DNA from: Perlucidibaca piscinae DSM 21586
Lineage (GTDB): Bacteria; Pseudomonadota; Gammaproteobacteria; Pseudomonadales; Moraxellaceae
Assembly: GCF_000420045.1 (NCBI RefSeq)
Contig: NZ_ATUE01000006.1
Location: 1-64,000 of the forward strand
DNA: 64,000 nt
Direction: 5' to 3'
In this document: in pieces, positions 57,142 to 64,000 of the stretch
How the letters are laid out: the number at the start of each line of letters is the position of its first letter
How positions within the stretch are numbered: the stretch's first letter is position 1
Program-made: the position numbers and the translations under genes
The notes under the pieces: model-generated
Database searches by the model: none
The model's input: only the letters and a program-made list of their open reading frames with translations
Told to the model about the DNA's origin: nothing

Positions 57142-57969
57142 ATGTCCAGTCATTCGCTTGATCGCGCCCTGGCGCTTGCCCCGGTCACCCATGCCGAGAC
57201 CGAGGCGGTTTTCAGCGGCCATTACCAGGGCCTTTACGCCAACATGATCGGCCCCTTCGGCGGGCTCATGGCGGCCACCGTGCTGCAGGGCGTGCTGCAG
57301 CATCCGTCCCGGCGCGGCGATCCGCTCAGCGTCACCGTCAACTTTGCCAGTGCGCTCGCCGACGCGCCGTTCGAGGTGCGCAGCCAGCTTGCCCGTGCCA
57401 CCCGCAGCACCCAGCACTGGCAGGTCAGCGTGATGCAGAACGGGCAGGTCGCACTGACCGGCACGGTGATGCTGGCGACCCGCCAGGACAGTTCCTGGGA
57501 AGCCACCGAGCTGGTCATGCCGGCGGTGCCGCCGGTGACCGAGGTGCCTCGTCTGGATACCGAGGGCTTCTTTCCGCCCTGGCTGCGCCATTACGCGCTG
57601 CATGTGGTGGCCGGCGGCATCGGGCCGCAGACCCCGCCGGTCACCGGCAGGACCTCCGAGTCCACGCTGTGGGTACGCGACGAGCCGCCCCGTGCGCTGG
57701 ATTTCCTGTCGCTGCTGGCGCTCAGTGACGTGTTCTTCCCGCGCGTGTTCGTGGCCCGTCAGCAGATGATGCCGGCCGGCACCGTGACCCTGACCACCTA
57801 TTTCCATGCCGATGCCGAGTCACTGGCGCGGCAGGGCGCCCGCGAGCTGCTCGGTGTGGCGCGCGGCAACCGCTTCCATCGCGGCTTCTTCGATCAGGAT
57901 GCCGAACTCTGGAGCCACGATGGCGAGCTGCTGGTGACCACGCATCAGGTGGTCTATTTCAAGGGCTGA
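57142..57969 (+). CDS. Acyl-CoA thioesterase family protein (double hot-dog)
   Basis: A 275-residue TesB-like protein with two hot-dog halves. GAGG lies before ATG 57142. YQGLYANMIGPFGGLMAATV is the first-domain signature, and PLSVTVNFASALADAPFEV and LDFLSLLALSDVFFPRVF follow the second-domain pattern. It should hydrolyse acyl-CoA, with the chain length unknown. It follows tetR closely and precedes another hot-dog gene. Confidence 0.8.
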   Translation: MSSHSLDRALALAPVTHAETEAVFSGHYQGLYANMIGPFGGLMAATVLQGVLQHPSRRGDPLSVTVNFASALADAPFEVRSQLARATRSTQHWQVSVMQNGQVALTGTVMLATRQDSSWEATELVMPAVPPVTEVPRLDTEGFFPPWLRHYALHVVAGGIGPQTPPVTGRTSESTLWVRDEPPRALDFLSLLALSDVFFPRVFVARQQMMPAGTVTLTTYFHADAESLARQGARELLGVARGNRFHRGFFDQDAELWSHDGELLVTTHQVVYFKG

Positions 57970-57997
57970 GTCCCGTTTTCACGTTCCCAGGAGTTTC

Positions 57998-58462
57998 ATG
58001 ATGGATCTTTCTCCGCTCGCGCTCTGGCAGTCGCTGTCTGCCCAACCCGGCGGCAAGTGGCTGTTTTCCCGTGCCATCTGTTTCAAGGCGCCGTATTTCG
58101 CCAGCATCAGTCCGCGTTTCGAGGTTCTGCGTCCCGGTCATTGCGAGGTCAGCGTGCGCAAGCACCGCGCCGTGCTCAACCACATCGGCACCGTGCACGC
58201 GATCGCCATGTGCAACATGGCCGAACTGGCTGGAGGCACCCTCACCGAGGTCACGGTGCCGGCCACGCATCGCTGGATTCCCAAGGGCATGACCGTCGAG
58301 TACCTGAAGAAGGCCGGGACTGATCTGCGCGCGGTGGCAACCCCGGTTGGCGATCTGCCTGCAGGTGCCGGGGAATACCCGGTGCAGGTCGACGTGTTCG
58401 ACACGGCGGGTGATGTCGTGTTCCGTGCCGTCATCGCCATGTGGGTGTCTGCGAAGAAATGA
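57998..58462 (+). CDS. DUF4442-like hot-dog protein
   Basis: A 154-residue hot-dog protein. AGGAG is five bases before ATG 57998. The central helix HAIAMCNMAELAGGTLTEV and the strand VEYLKKAGTDLRAVATPV fit the DUF4442/PaaI-like fold. Expected to be a thioesterase on CoA or ACP esters; no proof here. It follows the double-hot-dog gene after 28 bases. Confidence 0.78.
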   Translation: MMDLSPLALWQSLSAQPGGKWLFSRAICFKAPYFASISPRFEVLRPGHCEVSVRKHRAVLNHIGTVHAIAMCNMAELAGGTLTEVTVPATHRWIPKGMTVEYLKKAGTDLRAVATPVGDLPAGAGEYPVQVDVFDTAGDVVFRAVIAMWVSAKK

Positions 58463-58517
58463 CGGCCGCGCGGGGCCTGCTAGAATCGCGTTTTCGTTCT
58501 CGGCAGGTCCCCGCGTC

Positions 58518-59558
58518 ATGAGTGATCCCGTACGCCTCACCCAGTACAGCCACGGCGCCGGCTGCGGCTGCAAGATCTCGCCCAAGGTGCTGGACACCAT
58601 TCTCGCCGGCAGCGGGGCCCAGCACCTGGACCCGCGCCTCTGGGTCGGCAATGCCTCGCGTGACGATGCCGCGGTCTATGCCATCGATGACACGCGCGGC
58701 GTGGTCTCGACCACCGACTTCTTCATGCCCATCGTCGATGATCCCTTCGACTTCGGACGCATCGCCGCCACCAACGCCATCAGTGACATCTATGCCATGG
58801 GCGGTGATCCGCTCATGGCCATCGCCATTCTCGGCTGGCCGGTCAACGTGCTGGCGCCCGAGATCGCCCGCGAGGTGGTGCGTGGCGGTCGTGCGGCCTG
58901 TGATGCCGCCGGCATTCCGCTGGCTGGCGGGCATTCCATCGATGCCCCGGAGCCGATCTTCGGGCTGGCCGTGACCGGTCTGGTCGAGAAGCGCTTCATG
59001 AAGCGCAACGACACCGCCGAGGCTGGCTGCCGGCTCTACCTGACCAAGCCTCTGGGCATCGGCATTCTCACCACGGCCGAAAAGAAGGGCCTGCTGCGTG
59101 CCGAGGATGCCGGTGTCGCCACCGCGCTGATGTGCACGCTGAACACGCCGGGTGCCCGATTCGGCAAGCTGCCGGCGGTCGCTGCAATGACCGATGTCAC
59201 CGGTTTCGGCCTGCTCGGTCACCTGGTCGAGATGGCCGATGGCAGTGGTCTCACCGCTCGTCTTCATGCCGGCGCCGTGCCGCGTCTGGACAGCGTTGCG
59301 CATTACCTGGCGCTGGGCTGCGTGCCCGGCGGCACCGTCCGCAACCATGACAGCTACGGTGAGCGCATCACCGGACTGGACGATGCCAGCCGGTCCCTGC
59401 TGTGTGATCCGCAGACCAGTGGCGGCCTGCTGGTGGCGGTGCGTGCCGACGGCGAGGCCCGGTTTCTGGCCTTGGCTGAGGAGCTGGGCCTGAGCCTGCA
59501 GCCCATCGGCGAGCTGCTGCCGGGCCAGGCACACGGCTTTGCCGTCGAGGTGGTCTGA
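58518..59558 (+). CDS. selD: Selenophosphate synthase SelD
   Basis: A 346-residue enzyme making selenophosphate from selenide and ATP. The catalytic Cys16 and Lys19 are in YSHGAGCGCKI; it is the cysteine, not selenocysteine, form. TTDFFMPIVDDPFDFGRIAA and MTDVTGFGLLGHLVEMA are the conserved blocks. It overlaps selU by one base (TGATG), so both act on selenium. Confidence 0.95.
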   Translation: MSDPVRLTQYSHGAGCGCKISPKVLDTILAGSGAQHLDPRLWVGNASRDDAAVYAIDDTRGVVSTTDFFMPIVDDPFDFGRIAATNAISDIYAMGGDPLMAIAILGWPVNVLAPEIAREVVRGGRAACDAAGIPLAGGHSIDAPEPIFGLAVTGLVEKRFMKRNDTAEAGCRLYLTKPLGIGILTTAEKKGLLRAEDAGVATALMCTLNTPGARFGKLPAVAAMTDVTGFGLLGHLVEMADGSGLTARLHAGAVPRLDSVAHYLALGCVPGGTVRNHDSYGERITGLDDASRSLLCDPQTSGGLLVAVRADGEARFLALAEELGLSLQPIGELLPGQAHGFAVEVV

Positions 59559-60670
59559 TGACGTCGGCCGGCCGGCGCGACGACAGCGCTGACTACGCGC
59601 GTATCCTGGGCAGCGGCCTGCCGCTGATCGACACCCGTGCGCCGGTCGAGTTTGCCAAAGGCTCGTTTCCGGGCGCCGTCAATCTGCCGCTGATGACCAA
59701 CAGCGAACGCCAGAAAGTCGGTACCTGCTACAAGCAGCAGGGTCAGGAAGCGGCCATCCGGCTTGGCCACCAGCTCGTCTCCGGCGCGGTGAAAGCGGCG
59801 CGGGTTCAGGCCTGGCACGACTTTGCCCACGCCCATCCCGAGGGCTACCTGTTCTGCTTCCGGGGCGGACTGCGTTCGCAGATCAGCCAGCAGTGGCTGG
59901 CCGAGGCGGGCATGCCGTATCCGCGCATCCGGGGCGGCTACAAGGCCATGCGCGGCTTCCTCCTGCAGACGCTGGATGCGGCGGTCGCCGACCTCGGCTT
60001 CCTGCGCATCGGCGGTCTTACCGGCAGCGGCAAGACCGAGGTGCTGCAGCAGCTTGCCAATGGCGTCGATCTGGAAGGGCATGCCAACCATCGAGGCTCC
60101 AGCTTCGGGCGCCGTGCCACGCCCCAGCCATCGCAGATCGGCTTCGAGAATGCGCTGGCCATCGACCTGCTGCGCAAGCGCGAGGCGGGCTGGCGCACGC
60201 TGGTGCTGGAAGACGAGGCGCGTCTGATCGGTCGTTGCGCCTTGCCGTTGCCGCTGCACCAGCGCATGCCGGCGATTCCGCTGGTGTGGCTGGAGGCCAC
60301 GTTCGAGGCTCGTGTCGAGCGCATCCTGCGTGATTACGTCATTGACCTGTGCGCCGAGTTCGTCAGCGAGCTGGGCGCGGAGCAGGGGCCGTCCGGTTTT
60401 CATGAGCGTCTGCAGGAAGCGCTGCGTCATATCGCCAAACGCCTGCGTCCGGAGCGCGCGCGCGAGCTTGCCGATGTGCTCGCGGCGGCCTTTGCCGCCC
60501 AGCAGCGCGGCGAGGGCTTTGATGGCCACCGCGACTGGATCCGCGTGCTGCTGCGCGAGTATTACGATCCGCTGTATGCGCATCACCGTCAGCAGCGCGA
60601 TGCCGCCGTGGTATTCCGGGGTGACCGGGATGAGGTGCTGCACTGGCTGCGGCGGCAGACCCTCACCTGA
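59558..60670 (+). CDS. selU: tRNA 2-selenouridine synthase
   Basis: A 370-residue enzyme (also called MnmH/YbbB) that swaps sulphur for selenium in 2-thiouridine at tRNA wobble position 34. The rhodanese half has the catalytic Cys100 in GYLFCFRGGLRS. The P-loop GLTGSGKT is at 153-160, and the family block EGHANHRGSSFGRRATPQPS follows. It uses selenophosphate from SelD, its partner gene. Confidence 0.94.
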   Translation: MTSAGRRDDSADYARILGSGLPLIDTRAPVEFAKGSFPGAVNLPLMTNSERQKVGTCYKQQGQEAAIRLGHQLVSGAVKAARVQAWHDFAHAHPEGYLFCFRGGLRSQISQQWLAEAGMPYPRIRGGYKAMRGFLLQTLDAAVADLGFLRIGGLTGSGKTEVLQQLANGVDLEGHANHRGSSFGRRATPQPSQIGFENALAIDLLRKREAGWRTLVLEDEARLIGRCALPLPLHQRMPAIPLVWLEATFEARVERILRDYVIDLCAEFVSELGAEQGPSGFHERLQEALRHIAKRLRPERARELADVLAAAFAAQQRGEGFDGHRDWIRVLLREYYDPLYAHHRQQRDAAVVFRGDRDEVLHWLRRQTLT

Positions 60671-60870
60671 GCATCCGCGCAATACGACTTTTGCATTATT
60701 TACAATAGCTTTCAGTCACACCACAGGGTTGCCACCGAAGTCGTCTTGGCTGCAGTCAGGCAGCGCGTAAGGTAGCAGGTAGTCCAAGGAAACCAGTACA
60801 TGCCGCGCGGCCTGATGCCGTCGGGTGTCACTGCAGGTCCGAGTGCAACCTCATGCTTAAGGTCAAGGCC

Positions 60871-63800
60871 ATGCGCCCTGCTGGCAGGAAGCTTCCGGCA
60901 ACGCCTGCCATGCTGGCGGGGCTGGTCTTTGCGCTGGGCATGGCGTTGACGTTTTGCGGCCTTTACCCGCTCAGGCAGCACCATGTCGGTGAGCGTGAGA
61001 CACAGTTCGATTTTCTCGTGCATCGTGCCACCGATCAGCTGAGCAATCGCCTGCTGGCCTACGAGGCCGGTTTGCGCGGCATTCGCGGTCTGGCTATTGG
61101 CAGCGGTGCCGATCAGCTAACGCGACGCAAGTTCCATGAGTACATGGCCTCCCGCAACATGCTCACCGAGTTTCCGGGTGCCCTGGGCTATGGCTTCATC
61201 CGCCGAGTAGCCATGACCGACCAGGAGCGCTTCACAGCCGAGGCCCGTCGTGACGGCTGGCCGGATTTTGCCCTGCGCTATCTGACGCCGCATCAAGGCG
61301 ATCGCTGGGTCATCCAGTACATCGAGCCCGAGGCCGCGAACCGGCTGGCCATCGGTCTGGACATTTCTTCCGAATCGAGTCGCCTGCGGGCCTTGACGGC
61401 CGCAGTGCACAACAATGCGGCCACGCTCACCGAGCCGATCACCCTGGTGCAGCAGTCGGGCAAGGCCAATCGCGGCTTTCTGCTCATGTTGCCGATATTT
61501 CGTACCGGCTATGCTCCCGCCACGCCAGCGCAGCGCTGGCAGCAGGCGGTGGGGCTGACCTATGCCCCGGTGCTGATTGACGAGGTCATGCGTGGTTTCG
61601 ATTTCCGGGGCGGCGAGTTTTCGCTGACGATTGCCACGCGCAGCCAGTCCGGCGGGCTGTTGCCGGCGTATGCGTCTGCCGGGTCGGATCAGCCACCATC
61701 CGCAGACCTGCAAAGGCGGGTTCCTCTGCAGATCTTCGGCCAGACCTGGGTGCTGCATTTCAAGGCGCGTCCGGCGTTCCTGGCCGCGCTCAATCAGCTG
61801 GATCTGCGCTGGGTGCTGCTGCAGGGGCTGTTTCTGTCAGCACTGCTGGCGGCCTTGACCTATCTCTTCCAGATGGGGCGACAGCGCCACCTGCAGGCAC
61901 TCAAGACCCAGGCGCGCCTTGGCGCCATTGTCAGCCATGCCAGTGATGCCATGATCGGTCTCGACCGGCACGGTCGCATCACGTCCTGGAATCAGGCCGC
62001 CGTGCACTTCTTCGGCCAGTCGGAGGCCGAGGTGCTGGGCACCAGCCTGGCCTCGGTGCTGTTGCCGGCAATGTCGCGTGAGCAGCTCGACAGCATGCTG
62101 GCGGCGCTGGCAGAGGGAGAGCTGGTGTCGCATTTCCTGATTCGTCTGCCGCGTGCCGATCAGCCGGTGCTGCATCTGGGTGTCACGGCATCGCCGATTC
62201 GTGGTGGCGAGGGCGAGATTCTCGGCAGCGCCTTGCTGCTGCGCGACCTCAGCAGCGAGGTCGAGTCAGAGCGCCAGATTCATGATCTCAACGCCAGTCT
62301 CGAGGCCCAGGTCGGGCAGCGCACGGCCGAGCTTGAGCGCGTGTTGCGCGAGAACGAGGTGCTGCTGCGCACCATCAACCAGCAGATGCTGTATTCGGTG
62401 ACCGATGTCGCCGGCCGCATTCTCGAGGTCAACGACAATTTCTGCGAGCTCAGCGGATACTCGCGTGAGGAGCTGCTCGGCCAGAACCATCGCAAGATCA
62501 ACTCCAACGTGCATCCTCCCGAGTTCTGGCGCCATGTCTGGGGCGAGATCTCGCAGGGCAAGTCCTGGCATGGCGAGGTCTGCAACCGCGACAAGAAAGG
62601 CGGGCTGTACTGGGTCGACAGCGTGATCGCCCCGTTCATCGGCAGCAATGGCCGCGTCGAGCGCTATGTCTCGATGCGCACCAACATCACCCGGCGCAAG
62701 CAGGCCGAGGCGCAGTTCCGCCAGGCCACCGATCTGCTGCAGAACGTGCTCAGTGCCGCCTCTGAAGTGTCCATCATCGCCACCGACTGCCAGGGCGTCA
62801 TCACCCTGTTCAATGCCGGTGCCGAGAACCTGCTGCAGTATGCCGCCGACGAGGTCATCGGGCGCTGCACGCCGACCATCTTCCATTGTCCCGAAGAGGT
62901 CATGCGTCGTGGCCGAGAGCTGGGCGAGCAGCTCGGCGAGCCCGTCGAGGGCTTCCGCGTCTTTGTGCAGCTGCCGGAACGCGATGGCATGGAGTCACGC
63001 GAGTGGACCTATGTGCGCAAGGATGGCCAGCGCATTCACGTGTCACTGGTGGTCACGGTCATTCGTGGCGATCAGGGAGAGATCACCGGCTATCTGGCGG
63101 TGGCGCAGGACATCACGGTGCGCATCAGTTACGAGCAGGCACTGGTCGAGGCCAAGTTGTCGGCAGAGTCGGCAAACCAGGCCAAGAGCGAGTTCCTGGC
63201 CAACATGAGCCACGAAATCCGTACCCCGATGAACGGCATACTCGGCCTCTGCTATCTGCTTGAGCGCCAGCCGCTGGCGGACGAGACGCGCGCCATGGTG
63301 CGCAAGGTGCAGGGCGCCAGCCAGAGCCTGCTGGCCATCATCAACGACATTCTCGACTTCTCCAAGATCGAGGCACGCCGGCTCGAGCTGGAGCGTGCTC
63401 CGTTCAGTCTGGCCGCGCTGGTCGACCAGCTGCGCGGCCTGTTCCAGGCCTCCCTGCAGGACAGGCCGGTGGGCCTGCTCATCGAGCCGGTGCCGGCACA
63501 GATCAGCCAGCTGGTGGGTGACTCCCTGCGTCTGAACCAGATTCTTACCAATCTGCTCAGCAATGCGGTCAAGTTCACGCGCCAGGGTCAGGTCTCGCTG
63601 ACTGTCACGGCGCTGGGAGAAACGCCTTGCGGGCACCAGCGCGTGCGCTTCACGGTTGCCGACACCGGCATCGGGATTCCAGAGGAAAAGCTGGACTCCA
63701 TCTTCCAGGCCTTCAGCCAGGCCGACAGTTCGATCTCGCGCAGCTTTGGCGGCACAGGGCTCGGTCTGGCCATCAGCCATCGTCTGGTGACCCTGATGGG

Positions 63801-64000
63801 GGGCGAGATGAAGGTGCAGAGCCAGCTTGGTCAGGGCAGTCGTTTCGAGGTCGAGATCGCCTTCGAGTGTCCGCGCCAGCCCATGCTGCTGCCTGAAGCC
63901 GAGGTGGTTGCGGAGGAAGAGCGTGGTTATCGGCGTCTGTCAGGCGTGCGCATCCTGCTGGCTGACGACAGCGAGCTCAATCGCGATGTCGCCAGGAGCA
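60871..64000 (+). CDS. CHASE-PAS hybrid sensor histidine kinase (cut by right edge)
   Basis: The frame has no stop to the window end, over 1040 residues. ATG 60871 is preferred (AAGG eight bases before it); 60853 is also open. An N-terminal membrane helix (AMLAGLVFALGMALTF) and a CHASE-type periplasmic sensor follow, with a second helix near 61830. Then come PAS domains (IVSHASDAMIGLDRHGRI; MLYSVTDVAGRILEVNDNF; ASEVSIIATDCQGVITLF), HisKA with His in ANMSHEIRTPMNG, HATPase (ADTGIGIPEEK, GGTGLGLAI), and the start of a receiver domain (RILLADDSELNRD). Signal unknown. Confidence 0.88.
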   Translation, partial: MRPAGRKLPATPAMLAGLVFALGMALTFCGLYPLRQHHVGERETQFDFLVHRATDQLSNRLLAYEAGLRGIRGLAIGSGADQLTRRKFHEYMASRNMLTEFPGALGYGFIRRVAMTDQERFTAEARRDGWPDFALRYLTPHQGDRWVIQYIEPEAANRLAIGLDISSESSRLRALTAAVHNNAATLTEPITLVQQSGKANRGFLLMLPIFRTGYAPATPAQRWQQAVGLTYAPVLIDEVMRGFDFRGGEFSLTIATRSQSGGLLPAYASAGSDQPPSADLQRRVPLQIFGQTWVLHFKARPAFLAALNQLDLRWVLLQGLFLSALLAALTYLFQMGRQRHLQALKTQARLGAIVSHASDAMIGLDRHGRITSWNQAAVHFFGQSEAEVLGTSLASVLLPAMSREQLDSMLAALAEGELVSHFLIRLPRADQPVLHLGVTASPIRGGEGEILGSALLLRDLSSEVESERQIHDLNASLEAQVGQRTAELERVLRENEVLLRTINQQMLYSVTDVAGRILEVNDNFCELSGYSREELLGQNHRKINSNVHPPEFWRHVWGEISQGKSWHGEVCNRDKKGGLYWVDSVIAPFIGSNGRVERYVSMRTNITRRKQAEAQFRQATDLLQNVLSAASEVSIIATDCQGVITLFNAGAENLLQYAADEVIGRCTPTIFHCPEEVMRRGRELGEQLGEPVEGFRVFVQLPERDGMESREWTYVRKDGQRIHVSLVVTVIRGDQGEITGYLAVAQDITVRISYEQALVEAKLSAESANQAKSEFLANMSHEIRTPMNGILGLCYLLERQPLADETRAMVRKVQGASQSLLAIINDILDFSKIEARRLELERAPFSLAALVDQLRGLFQASLQDRPVGLLIEPVPAQISQLVGDSLRLNQILTNLLSNAVKFTRQGQVSLTVTALGETPCGHQRVRFTVADTGIGIPEEKLDSIFQAFSQADSSISRSFGGTGLGLAISHRLVTLMGGEMKVQSQLGQGSRFEVEIAFECPRQPMLLPEAEVVAEEERGYRRLSGVRILLADDSELNRDVARS

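Overview
The window looks like a chromosomal segment of a GC-rich gammaproteobacterium. The gene order dapA-bamC-purC, an AraC-type regulator beside an AlkB alkane hydroxylase, a phasin, and DUF2789/DUF533/DUF445 genes fit Pseudomonadales, possibly a GC-rich Moraxellaceae-like lineage. That placement is an inference from gene content; there is no rRNA here. The left edge cuts an IS3-family insertion sequence and the right edge cuts a hybrid sensor kinase.

Layout: 1-290 IS end, then a terminator and a long inverted repeat. 505-5459: a GAF histidine kinase, a small basic protein, a renalase-like flavoprotein, an alpha/beta hydrolase and a FemAB-like acyltransferase. 5486-23628 (all minus strand): an aryl polyene (APE) pigment locus transcribed from about 23.7 kb down to about 5.5 kb. 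It holds a chain-length-factor-like protein, PlsC-type acyltransferase, two ACPs, COG4648 membrane protein, AMP ligase fused to a hot-dog dehydratase, GT2, LpxL-type acyltransferase, MIO aromatic ammonia-lyase, thioesterase, LolA-like carrier, MMPL exporter, a small membrane protein, a flavoprotein with the halogenase WxWxIP signature, DUF3261 lipoprotein, ketosynthase, dehydratase, ketoreductase and a second ketosynthase. Two secreted proteins and a phosphopantetheinyl transferase follow. Most junctions overlap or lie within a few bases. The lyase and the halogenase-like protein suggest a cinnamate/p-coumarate-primed, possibly halogenated (xanthomonadin-like) polyene.

23746-36983 is mostly housekeeping: an Sbal_3080-like lipoprotein, SlyD, DUF4105 and DUF3015 proteins, HtpG, GpsA, SixA, an SCP2-domain protein, DUF445, phasin, tRNA-Gly(GCC), a YebE-like protein, DUF4149 and TerC. 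37098-44489 is lipid/hydrocarbon flavoured: three alpha/beta hydrolases, a zinc-type dehydrogenase, and a tetR-alkB operon divergent from an AraC regulator, with a tandem 14-bp repeat between them. 44586-46952: dapA-bamC-purC and tRNA-Ser(CGA). 48501-49141: VapBC toxin-antitoxin.

49383-57130 is a molybdenum island: moaBCDE, moeA, mobA, moaA, a formate-dehydrogenase-like molybdoenzyme and a divergent TetR regulator. The palindrome ATAACG-N2-CGTTAT sits in front of both moaB and the molybdoenzyme/TetR pair, suggesting shared control of cofactor and enzyme. 57142-60670: two hot-dog proteins and the selenium pair selD-selU. 60871-end: CHASE-PAS-HisKA-HATPase-REC kinase, truncated. No CRISPR array, rRNA or prophage was seen.
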